A DNA stretch of 6,448 bases from Sulfurimonas autotrophica (GTDB lineage: Bacteria; Campylobacterota; Campylobacteria; Campylobacterales; Sulfurimonadaceae), in the NCBI GenBank assembly GCA_015662405.1, contig DQUE01000035.1, positions 1 through 6,448 of the forward strand, given 5' to 3'. Position numbers and translations under genes: made by a program. Shown here in pieces: positions 1-6,016 of the stretch. The number at the start of each line of letters is the position of its first letter. The stretch's first letter is position 1. The notes under the pieces are model-generated. The model made no database searches, was not told the DNA's origin, and saw nothing but the letters and a program-made list of their open reading frames with translations.

Positions 1-44
1 AATACAATGGAAAAAAACAGAACTACATAATGAGAAACCTTCAT
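1..44 (-). CDS. Possible 5' end of a leftward gene, cut by window edge
   Basis: Reading leftward from an ATG at 44-42, fourteen codons stay open to the window edge. They encode MKVSHYVVLFFSIV, a basic start followed by a hydrophobic stretch that could begin a signal peptide or membrane anchor. An AAGG Shine-Dalgarno-like site (57-54) sits 9 bases upstream of the ATG. A reverse-strand extended -10 (TGC followed by TATACT, 100-92) lies about 45 bases upstream. The start signals are consistent with each other, but the visible piece is too short to identify a family and could be chance in AT-rich DNA. Confidence 0.3.
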   Translation of the reverse strand, partial: MKVSHYVVLFFSIV

Positions 45-75
45 TCACAACGACCTTAATATTCTCTTAACTTTT

Positions 76-300
76 TCACTTCTCTGGTTTAAGTATAGCA
101 CAATTAAAAAAAATATTACTGTAAGTTGCCATAAAATCTACAAAAAAACCGCTCAATGCCCAAAAAGGTGTCAGGAAACGTTTTGAAACTTTTCTTAGTT
201 TTTTTAATTTATTTTTTATTAGACTTCTTGCATAACCCAAAAAAGGATCAAAAATTGCTATGTCATAGTTATGAACAACGAAAAGAGTTAAAACCAGAAC
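76..300 (-). pseudogene. Possible decayed reverse-strand gene remnant
   Basis: The reverse strand is open for 74 codons from 300 down to a TGA at 78-76. It has no start codon near its beginning and is entered directly after a TAG at 303-301. The translation looks protein-like: it has segments such as NYDIAIFDPFLGYARSL, a Lys/Arg-rich middle (KNKLKKLRKVSKRF) and a Phe-rich hydrophobic end. A further open stretch in the same frame (about 447 to 313) is separated from it by a TAA and the TAG. One reading is a gene broken by stop codons. The other is a chance open frame, since reverse complements of A-rich DNA give hydrophobic translations. I do not recognise the family. Confidence 0.22.
92..100 (-). 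promoter_or_regulatory. Possible extended -10 promoter for the leftward gene
   Basis: On the reverse strand, positions 100-92 read TGC then TATACT. This matches an extended -10 element (TGnTATAaT) with one mismatch. No good -35 box is seen 16-18 bases upstream; instead there is an A/T-rich run (104-118), which is common in Campylobacterota promoters. Transcription would begin near 86-85 and give a leader of about 40 bases before the ATG at 44. This is a motif match only. Confidence 0.3.
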
Positions 301-331
301 CTATTTAAGCGATTAACATGTGTAGAACATG

Positions 332-360
332 ATACTTTTAAAACAATGCTTTAAGAGTAT
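332..360. repeat. Imperfect inverted repeat (11-bp arms, 7-base loop)
   Basis: The left arm ATACTTTTAAA (332-342) pairs with TTTAAGAGTAT (350-360), with one T-G mismatch at 337/355 and a 7-base loop. No T-run follows on the forward strand, so a terminator reading rightward is unlikely. It could be a protein-binding dyad, or a structure in whatever transcript once crossed this region. No function can be assigned. Confidence 0.3.
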
Positions 361-426
361 GAATAATATCATGAGAAGAATAAAGTTTAAAGGTACTAAA
401 CCAAATAAACTAAGTGTTTCAACGCA

Positions 427-449
427 AATATTCTTGATACTTGAATATT
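427..449. repeat. Perfect 7-bp inverted repeat, possible operator
   Basis: AATATTC (427-433) and GAATATT (443-449) form a perfect dyad separated by 9 bases. The 16-base centre-to-centre spacing of the arms suits a dimeric regulator. It lies about 90 bases upstream of the predicted -10 box of the efflux operon, so it would fit an activator or upstream operator better than a direct repressor site. No regulator gene is visible in the window. AT-rich palindromes also arise by chance. Confidence 0.2.
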
Positions 450-500
450 ACAGAGAGTAAAGAGAAAATTTGTTACCTTTTAGTATGAAATAGCCACTCT

Positions 501-518
501 TGTGATAATAATGTGATA
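501..518 (+). promoter_or_regulatory. Paired TGTGATA direct repeats at the -35 region
   Basis: TGTGATA occurs at 501-507 and again at 512-518. The two copies are offset by 11 bases, about one helical turn, so both face the same side of the DNA. The second copy overlaps the only candidate -35 box (GTGATA, 513-518). This arrangement is what a tandem binding site for a response regulator would look like, but no regulator is encoded nearby and the evidence is the pattern alone. Confidence 0.25.
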
Positions 519-542
519 TAAAAACAAAACATATGTTATAAT
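513..542 (+). promoter_or_regulatory. Sigma-70-type promoter of the efflux operon
   Basis: TGTTATAAT at 534-542 is a perfect extended -10 element (TGn plus TATAAT at 537-542). A weak -35 candidate GTGATA (513-518, 4 of 6 matches to TTGACA) lies 18 bases upstream. This is consistent with Campylobacterota promoters, which rely on the -10 and upstream A/T tracts. Transcription would start near 549, leaving a leader of about 37 bases before the first gene. No other promoter of this quality is apparent between the four genes, so one transcript probably covers 586-6016. Confidence 0.6.
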
Positions 543-570
543 CCAAAGTTAAAAATCGCACAATCATATA

Positions 571-576
571 AAAGGA
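571..576 (+). promoter_or_regulatory. Ribosome binding site of the outer-membrane channel gene
   Basis: AAAGGA sits 9 bases upstream of the ATG at 586. It supports that start, which also places a clean signal peptide at the N-terminus. Confidence 0.6.
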
Positions 577-585
577 AAACTAAAA

Positions 586-1950
586 ATGAAAAAGATCGTT
601 AGCATACTTTCATTCGCATTACTCGTTAATGTATATGCAGTTACAACTGATTCTTTGACATTGGACGAAGCACTTACTCTTCTAAAAAATGACAATTTAG
701 AAATAAAAGCTGCAAAGTTTGATGTCGAATCTGCAAAAAAGGATACAGAAGCTGTGCAGGGTAAAAATTGGGGTAAATTAACTTTTACTCAAGATATGGC
801 TCGCTCAAATGACGCGGGAAATGTATTTGGTTTTAAACTGACTTCGCGTGAGGCAACTTTTGGAGATTTTGGATTTGGAGACCCTAGCGTTCCCCCTCAA
901 ACAGATCCAGCATTTCTTACAACGCCACCAAACAGATTAAATTATCCAGGCTATAGAAACTTTTTCCAAAGTAAACTCAAATACGAAGTGCCTCTTTTTA
1001 CAGGTTTTATGCTTAGTAGCTACACTGACATTATGAAAAAAATGCAAAAGATAAAGTCTTTGGACAAAGATAAGATAAGAGCACAAAAAGAGTATGAACT
1101 CAAAAAAAGTTTTTATGACATGGCTTTGCTTAATTCATCTATAGAAAATCTTCAAAAAATTTTGGACAATATTCATATTTTAGAAGATATGACAAAAGAG
1201 ATGATAGCAGTAGGCTACGCAAAAAAAGTTGATCTACTTGAGGTGCAAGCAAAAGAGGGAAATGTTGAGAGACTTTTAGTACAGATGAATTCAAATAAAA
1301 AACTTCTTTATCATTACATCAGTTTTTTACTCAACAAAAAAATAGATCATATTCAAGCGCCTGTTTTAGAGGTTGCTATGCCTAAAATGAATAATGAAGA
1401 GATCTTAAGCAAAAATATTGATTTGAAAAAAGCGCTAACAGGACTAAAAATCACAAAAGATATGCTCAAAGTGAGTCAAGCAGCATTTTATCCAACACTT
1501 GGAGCTTTTGGAGAAATCTCTACTGCCGATGAGACATTTTTAGGAGATGCAAATGACCACAAAGCCTACACTATAGGTGCACGGCTTAGCTGGAACTTTT
1601 TTGACGGTGGTATTGACAGGGCGAAAATAGAAAAATCAAAAATAGAAAAACTCAAAATGCACTCCCAAGTGGAACTTGCCAAAAAAGGGATTCTATTAAA
1701 AATCGCAAAAATAAGAACCGAGATAGAGGGCGTAGATGTTGAGATAGCCTCTTTAAAAAAAGAGCTAGAACTTGCTAATGCCATTTATGAAAACTATGAA
1801 AGCAGATACAAAGAAAAACTTGTCTCTATGAGTGATGTTATCATTAAACAGTCTGCTCAAATAGAGAAGATACTGCAACTACAAATTGCAAAAAACAAAA
1901 GAACAGAAAAAATACTTGCACTTGAAAAATTAGCAAATGGAGAGAACTAA
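586..1950 (+). CDS. TolC-family outer membrane efflux channel
   Basis: This 454-residue protein is the exit duct of a tripartite pump. Members of the family (OEP domain, two copies) trimerise into an outer-membrane beta-barrel with a long periplasmic alpha-helical tunnel. Residues 1-18 form a Sec signal peptide ending VYA, with no lipobox cysteine, so it is not a lipoprotein. SLTLDEAL (23-30) is the typical mature N-terminus. The internal duplication is visible. The first copy has beta segments around 62-90 and 129-140 (ending EVPLFTGF) and long helices to about 250. The second has beta segments around 300-312 and 327-340 (ARLSWNFFDGG) followed by helices to 450. The length is normal for the family. 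It is first in the operon, and its stop (1948-1950) lies one base before the adaptor start. Family assignment is firm; substrate and subfamily are unknown. The stretch at 85-125, rich in Gly, Pro and Phe, probably forms extracellular loop sequence. Confidence 0.93.
   Translation: MKKIVSILSFALLVNVYAVTTDSLTLDEALTLLKNDNLEIKAAKFDVESAKKDTEAVQGKNWGKLTFTQDMARSNDAGNVFGFKLTSREATFGDFGFGDPSVPPQTDPAFLTTPPNRLNYPGYRNFFQSKLKYEVPLFTGFMLSSYTDIMKKMQKIKSLDKDKIRAQKEYELKKSFYDMALLNSSIENLQKILDNIHILEDMTKEMIAVGYAKKVDLLEVQAKEGNVERLLVQMNSNKKLLYHYISFLLNKKIDHIQAPVLEVAMPKMNNEEILSKNIDLKKALTGLKITKDMLKVSQAAFYPTLGAFGEISTADETFLGDANDHKAYTIGARLSWNFFDGGIDRAKIEKSKIEKLKMHSQVELAKKGILLKIAKIRTEIEGVDVEIASLKKELELANAIYENYESRYKEKLVSMSDVIIKQSAQIEKILQLQIAKNKRTEKILALEKLANGEN
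1939..1944 (+). promoter_or_regulatory. Shine-Dalgarno site that fixes the adaptor start
   Basis: GGAGAG (1939-1944), inside the last codons of the channel gene, is 7 bases from the ATG at 1952. An in-frame ATG at 1937 would overlap the channel gene by 14 bases, place five extra residues (MERTN) in front of a textbook signal peptide, and lie upstream of this site. The start at 1952 is therefore preferred. Confidence 0.8.
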
Positions 1951-1951
1951 C

Positions 1952-2698
1952 ATGAAAAAATTACTACTATTACTAGCACTTGGTGTGTCACTTATGGCAG
2001 AGAGTTTAACACTTTCAGGGAGTGTTATATCGGATAATCAAAAGATGATAACAAGCCGTTTTATGGGCTTTGTTACACATGTAAATACAAGCGAAGGTGA
2101 AAAGGTTAAAAAAGGACAAATTCTTTACAGTATAGATTCACGAGAGATTGACTCTGCAAAAAGACAGGCGGAACTTTCACTACAAATGTATGAAAATCAA
2201 TATACAAATGTAAAACTCAATCTTGAGAGATATAAAAGATTGTTCCAAAAAGATATGGTTGCAAAGTATGAAGTAGAAAATATGGAGCTTGCTGCAAAAA
2301 ATCTACAAGACATGATAAACATTGCAAAAGCAAGACTACAAGAGGTACAAAACCAGTACAAATACTTACATGTAAAGGCTCCAAATGATGGTGTTATTGT
2401 TGCAAAAAACATTAAAGTAGGAGAGATGGCAATGCCTGGTATGCCTGCTATTGTTCTCTCAGACTTGAGTGATTTAAAAATTTCAGCAGAGATAGCAGAG
2501 AGTAATTTAAAGCTCATCCATCACGGAAAAAAAATAAACGTGGAAATTCCTTCTGTAGGTGTTAAAACAATCGGGACAATTACAGCAATTATTCCAAACT
2601 CAAATCCTATGACACATACATTCAAAATCAAAGTATCATTTAAAACACGTAATAAGTCTGTTTACCCTGGTATGTATGCCACTGTAACTATTAACTAA
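1952..2698 (+). CDS. RND periplasmic adaptor (membrane fusion protein), short form
   Basis: This 248-residue adaptor would link the inner-membrane permease to the TolC-type channel. Residues 1-16 are a signal peptide ending SLMA, with no lipobox, so it is predicted to be soluble in the periplasm. The HlyD/AcrA-type order is clear. A first lipoyl half spans about 30-62 (GFVTHVNTSEGEKVKKGQIL). A coiled-coil hairpin spans about 64-136, with YKRLFQKDMVAKYEVEN at its turn. The second lipoyl half spans 139-172 (VKAPNDGVIVAKNIKVGE). A beta-barrel domain then runs to the C-terminus, ending YPGMYATVTIN. It is short for the family: typical RND adaptors have about 350-400 residues and add a membrane-proximal domain after the beta-barrel, and none is present here. 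The reading frame ends normally and the next gene follows after 13 bases with its own ribosome site, so this looks like a natural compact form. No metal-binding extension is seen. Confidence 0.9.
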   Translation: MKKLLLLLALGVSLMAESLTLSGSVISDNQKMITSRFMGFVTHVNTSEGEKVKKGQILYSIDSREIDSAKRQAELSLQMYENQYTNVKLNLERYKRLFQKDMVAKYEVENMELAAKNLQDMINIAKARLQEVQNQYKYLHVKAPNDGVIVAKNIKVGEMAMPGMPAIVLSDLSDLKISAEIAESNLKLIHHGKKINVEIPSVGVKTIGTITAIIPNSNPMTHTFKIKVSFKTRNKSVYPGMYATVTIN

Positions 2699-2700
2699 AA

Positions 2701-2706
2701 GAGGAG
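2701..2706 (+). promoter_or_regulatory. Ribosome binding site of the permease N-half gene
   Basis: GAGGAG is 5 bases upstream of the ATG at 2712, a strong match to the anti-Shine-Dalgarno sequence. It lies in the 13-base gap after the adaptor gene. Confidence 0.75.
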
Positions 2707-2711
2707 ACAAT

Positions 2712-4301
2712 ATGAATCATCATAAGCCATACACCCCTAAAGATGTTGCAGGAAAACTGGCAAAAATATTTTTAAGAAATCCTCTTACTTCAGTACTAGG
2801 TATCTCTTTGCTAGCTATAGGCTACCTTGCATTAATGATTATGCCACGCGAAGAGAATCCTCAGATGGTTGTGAGTGGTTCTACAGTTATTGTTGCTCTT
2901 CCAGGTGCAAGTGCCAAGGAAATAGAAAAAATTATAGTCAAACCTCTAGAGCGAAAACTCAAAGAGATTAAAGGAGTTGAGCATATCTATGGAACCGCTA
3001 TGGATAATGTCGGTATAGTCAATGCAGCCTTTTTTATTGGTGAGAAGAAAGAGGATTCAAACCTTAAAATATATGACAAAATCATGCAAAATATGAATAT
3101 TTTACCAAAAGGTGCGATGAAACCGATTATTAAACCTTTAGATATTGATATTGATATTCCCATTATCAGTGTTGCCTTTTATTCACACGATAAAAACATG
3201 CTACAAACAGAGCTCTATGATAGAGTTAGAGAGATACAACATCACATAAATGGTCTAGACAATGTTGCTGTTACTGCCCTAAAAGGTGGTCATAAGCATC
3301 AGTTTAACATAGAAGTTGATCTAAACAAACTCTCAGGATACAATCTCTCTATGGGGCAAATTACACAGGCTGTCCAAGCAATTTCATATAATGTTCCGGC
3401 AATAAAAAACAAAACCAAAAATAATGAAATTGTTATGGTTGGTGTAAAAAATGCCATAGAAGATGCAAAAGATATCGGCGACATTATCGTTGCACAGTAT
3501 ATGGGCTCACCGATCTATCTCAGACAGGTTGCAAAAGTTACAAATTCTTATGATATTCAAAACTTCAAATCAGCTCTTATCAGTAAAAAAGAAAAAGATG
3601 GTCATTTTATGCCTTTTGTAAATCAGGTAACACTCACAGTTTCAAAACTTCAAGGAACAAATGCCGTAGTGATTGCTGATGCAGTTAAGGAGGAGTTGCA
3701 AAAATATAAAACAGAATTAACAAAAAAAGGCATTAGTTATGTCATTACTAGAAATGATGGAGAGCGTGCAAATGATGCTGTTAATGAACTTGTTTTTCAC
3801 TTAATTTTATCTATTATTATTATTGCTATTTTACTTATTTTTGTACTTGGATGGAGAGAATCCCTCATAGTTACTTTTACTGTTCCAGCTATTTTGGCAA
3901 TTACACTCTTTGTTGCCTATTTAAGTGGACAAACCATTAACCGTATTACACTTTTTGCATTTTTACTCGCTCTAGGGCTTTTAGTCGATGCAGCTATTAT
4001 CGTTATAGAGAATATTCATAGACACTATCACTCTGTTGAATCAGCCCATGAAAGCGATGATGAGCTCATAGTAAAAGCGACAGATGAGATAGGTGCACCA
4101 ACAAATATTGCAACACTTGCTATCATTATGACAATAGTTCCTATGGCATTTGTTGGGGGCATGATGGGGCAATTTATGAAACCTATTCCTCAAAATGTTC
4201 CAGTTGCGCTTATTGCTTCACTTTTTGTTGCTTATATTTTTACACCATATCTTGCAGTAAGAATGTTAAAACGACCAAAACACAATAAAGGAGAGCATTA
4301 A
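2712..4301 (+). CDS. RND efflux permease, N-terminal half (TM1-TM6)
   Basis: This 529-residue protein matches the first half of an RND permease (AcrB/CusA superfamily, ACR_tran), an inner-membrane proton-driven exporter. TM1 spans about 24-44, followed by MPREENPQ, a variant of the 'REEDPQ' stretch of one large RND subgroup. A periplasmic porter/docking region of about 310 residues comes next (VALPGASAKEIE at 61-72; LPKGAMKPIIKP at 131-142). Then come TM2 (358-379), TM3 (384-404), TM4 (412-432), TM5 (464-484) and TM6 (495-516). It ends in a basic tail, KRPKHNKGEH. In TM4 the motif reads LLVDAAIIVIEN: D426 aligns with AcrB Asp407, while A427 replaces Asp408, as in the heavy-metal pump CusA. 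The protein stops exactly where a normal permease continues into the cytoplasmic linker and TM7; that part is encoded by the next gene, which overlaps by one base. His residues cluster at H436, H438, H440 and H446 in the TM4-TM5 cytoplasmic loop. Substrate unknown. Confidence 0.92.
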   Translation: MNHHKPYTPKDVAGKLAKIFLRNPLTSVLGISLLAIGYLALMIMPREENPQMVVSGSTVIVALPGASAKEIEKIIVKPLERKLKEIKGVEHIYGTAMDNVGIVNAAFFIGEKKEDSNLKIYDKIMQNMNILPKGAMKPIIKPLDIDIDIPIISVAFYSHDKNMLQTELYDRVREIQHHINGLDNVAVTALKGGHKHQFNIEVDLNKLSGYNLSMGQITQAVQAISYNVPAIKNKTKNNEIVMVGVKNAIEDAKDIGDIIVAQYMGSPIYLRQVAKVTNSYDIQNFKSALISKKEKDGHFMPFVNQVTLTVSKLQGTNAVVIADAVKEELQKYKTELTKKGISYVITRNDGERANDAVNELVFHLILSIIIIAILLIFVLGWRESLIVTFTVPAILAITLFVAYLSGQTINRITLFAFLLALGLLVDAAIIVIENIHRHYHSVESAHESDDELIVKATDEIGAPTNIATLAIIMTIVPMAFVGGMMGQFMKPIPQNVPVALIASLFVAYIFTPYLAVRMLKRPKHNKGEH

Positions 4302-4303
4302 TG
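4287..4303 (+). promoter_or_regulatory. Coupled start: Shine-Dalgarno plus TAATG overlap between permease halves
   Basis: AAAGGAG (4287-4293), within the last codons of the N-half, lies 7 bases from the ATG at 4301-4303. The TAA stop of the N-half (4299-4301) shares its last A with that ATG. This is a classic translational-coupling junction: a ribosome ending on the first gene can restart on the second, which would keep the two halves near 1:1. The C-half is in the -1 frame relative to the N-half. The strong ribosome site argues for two separate proteins rather than a sequencing or mutational frameshift. Confidence 0.75.
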
Positions 4304-6016
4304 TTTAAAAAATTTGAAAAATTGGTACTTAACGGTATACAAAGCTCTGCCCAAAGAAAATTTATATTGCTAGGTACGCTTATCGCATTTATACTCTCTA
4401 TTTTACTCATAGCACCTACAGAGATTGTAAAAGCAAAGATGTTACCTGGAAAAAATAATGATACGTTCAATATTTATGTGAAATTAGCAACGGGAAGCTC
4501 TATACAACAGACACAACAGGTTACAGAGTGTATCAGTAGTTATATAACACAAGAAAAAGAGGTTCTTGATACTGAAGTATTTTTAGGCATGGGGTCTCCT
4601 CTAGATTTTGCAGGACTTATGAAAGGTAGCCAGTTTAAAAACTCTGAAAATGTTGCGGAAATTGTAGTAAATATTACAAAAAAACACCACAGAGATGAAC
4701 CATCATATATAATGGTACAACGCTTACGTCCTATTATTCAAGGTGCTTGTGAAAAGCTCTATCCAAATACACACATCTCTTTTGTAGAACCGCCAGCAGG
4801 TCCTCCAACACTCTCAGCTATAGTTGCAGAGATTTATGGTGATAATGCTCAAGGCATAAGAAAACTAGCTAAACGTGTTGAAGAGGTCTTCAAACAAACA
4901 GAGGGCTTAGTAGATATTGATGTCATGGAAGATGATATTTATGATACTTTTGAAATTATCGTCAACAGTATTAAAATTGCAAAATCAGGGCTAACAGTTA
5001 AACAACTCAACAATATCTTATACCTCGCATTTGAAGGGATGGAAATTTCTGTGAAAAACTCAGAAAAATATAGCGACCAGATTCCTCTCTTTTTACGCCT
5101 ATCTGACTCTTCAAGAAGATTTAGTAAAAAAGATTTGGACTCTGTAAAAGCAAAATTAGCTTCACTCAAACTAATGAACAACAAAGGTATGATGGTGCCT
5201 GTAACAGAGCTTGTTACAATCATTCCTAAAAAATCAAATCCGATGATTATGAGTAAAGATCTGCATCAGATGACAAATGTTTTAGCTGAGACTGATATGG
5301 TTTCTCAAGTCTATCCTCTTCTTGAAGCAAGAAGTACAATCATAGATAGTTTTACTGATGAGTACAAAGTTGAAAAAATAGGTCTTTTTGATCTACAATT
5401 CACAGACAAAGCAACAGGAGAGGTATATAAACTCATCTGGGATGGTGAGATGAAAGTTACTATGGATACTTTTAGAGACCTAGGTGGTGCTTTTATTGCA
5501 GCACTTGTACTTATATTTTTACTCATGGTTATTTACTATAAAAGTTATACACTCAGTGGAATTGTCCTTTTAGGCTCTTTTCTTTCTATCATCGGTGTTA
5601 TTGTCGGTCACTGGATTATGGATATATTTACAACAGATACATTCTTTTTAACAGCAACATCACTTATAGGTTTTATTGCTCTTATAGGAATTAGTTCTCG
5701 TAACTCTCTTTTACTTATTGATTTTACAAAATCATTGATGCATGAAAAGGGTATGCACAAAGCAGAGGCTATCGCCTATGCAACTGCTACGCGTGCAAAA
5801 CCTATCTTTTTAACTGCTGTTGCAATTATGCTCGCTTCCACTCTGCTTGCAGGAGATGCAGTCTTTGGTGGACTTGGAGTTGCTCTTATATTTGGTACAA
5901 TTGCAGCAGTTGTAGCTTCTCTTATTGTTATACCTGTATTGCTTTACATGTCAAATTTGGAAAGCCATTTTCACTTCCATGAGAAAAAAGCTGTCTCAGT
6001 TGAAGGACCTATCTAA
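4301..6016 (+). CDS. RND efflux permease, C-terminal half (TM7-TM12)
   Basis: This 571-residue protein is the second half of the same permease. It begins with an amphipathic basic segment (MFKKFEKLVLNG), like the linker helix before TM7 in full-length pumps. TM7 spans about 20-38 and ends in VKAKMLPGKNN, a signature of the REEDPQ-type RND subgroup. The second periplasmic loop (about 45-390) includes EPPAGPPTLSAIVAEIYG (163-180). TM8 (391-412), TM9 (417-439), TM10 (446-474), TM11 (497-518) and TM12 (523-549) follow. In TM10, GISSRNSLLLIDF puts R467 where AcrB has Lys940; in TM11, TRAKPIFLT puts K500 at the AcrB Arg971 position. The cytoplasmic tail is His-rich (H556, H558, H560). The two halves sum to 1100 residues, so nothing seems to be missing. 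It should function only with the N-half, most likely as three heterodimers in place of the usual homotrimer. Last gene of the operon; its stop overlaps the convergent gene. Confidence 0.92.
   Translation: MFKKFEKLVLNGIQSSAQRKFILLGTLIAFILSILLIAPTEIVKAKMLPGKNNDTFNIYVKLATGSSIQQTQQVTECISSYITQEKEVLDTEVFLGMGSPLDFAGLMKGSQFKNSENVAEIVVNITKKHHRDEPSYIMVQRLRPIIQGACEKLYPNTHISFVEPPAGPPTLSAIVAEIYGDNAQGIRKLAKRVEEVFKQTEGLVDIDVMEDDIYDTFEIIVNSIKIAKSGLTVKQLNNILYLAFEGMEISVKNSEKYSDQIPLFLRLSDSSRRFSKKDLDSVKAKLASLKLMNNKGMMVPVTELVTIIPKKSNPMIMSKDLHQMTNVLAETDMVSQVYPLLEARSTIIDSFTDEYKVEKIGLFDLQFTDKATGEVYKLIWDGEMKVTMDTFRDLGGAFIAALVLIFLLMVIYYKSYTLSGIVLLGSFLSIIGVIVGHWIMDIFTTDTFFLTATSLIGFIALIGISSRNSLLLIDFTKSLMHEKGMHKAEAIAYATATRAKPIFLTAVAIMLASTLLAGDAVFGGLGVALIFGTIAAVVASLIVIPVLLYMSNLESHFHFHEKKAVSVEGPI

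Larger units (their letters stand above)
45..512. other. AT-rich leader region without an intact gene
   Basis: No reading frame with a start codon and a convincing ribosome site covers this stretch on either strand. It contains a reverse-strand open stretch with no start codon (300-76), a second open stretch in the same frame ending at 313, and two inverted repeats (332-360 and 427-449). No tRNA-like cloverleaf or CRISPR-like repeat was seen. It is best read as intergenic DNA, possibly including decayed coding sequence, upstream of the efflux operon promoter. Confidence 0.6.

Noticed and set aside
219..238. AGACTTCTTGCATAACCC-like segment that resembles some insertion-sequence ends
   Set aside because: No inverted partner copy exists in the window, no transposase-like translation lies on either side, and no target duplication is visible. 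The resemblance rests on memory of such ends and is not enough to call an element.
315..331. AACATG repeated at 315-320 and 326-331
   Set aside because: The 11-base offset is intriguing given the TGTGATA pair, but a 6-base repeat far from any promoter is expected by chance in this composition.
1937..1951. Earlier in-frame ATG for the adaptor at 1937
   Set aside because: It lies upstream of the GGAGAG ribosome site and would disrupt the signal peptide start, whereas the ATG at 1952 has ideal spacing and a canonical MKK start.
2197..2517. Reverse-strand open frames inside the efflux genes (also at 1566-1784, 3299-3484, 4240-4470, 4939-5223 and 5311-5526)
   Set aside because: They are antisense to well-supported efflux genes, have no family motifs, and have the Ser/Phe/Ile-rich composition expected from complementing Lys/Glu-rich codons.
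4299..4303. Permease split as a simple sequencing frameshift
   Set aside because: The second half has a strong Shine-Dalgarno at ideal spacing, a basic start typical of a new protein, and a TAATG coupling junction. The cut also falls at the natural linker. An error would be unlikely to produce all of these, although resequencing remains the decisive check.
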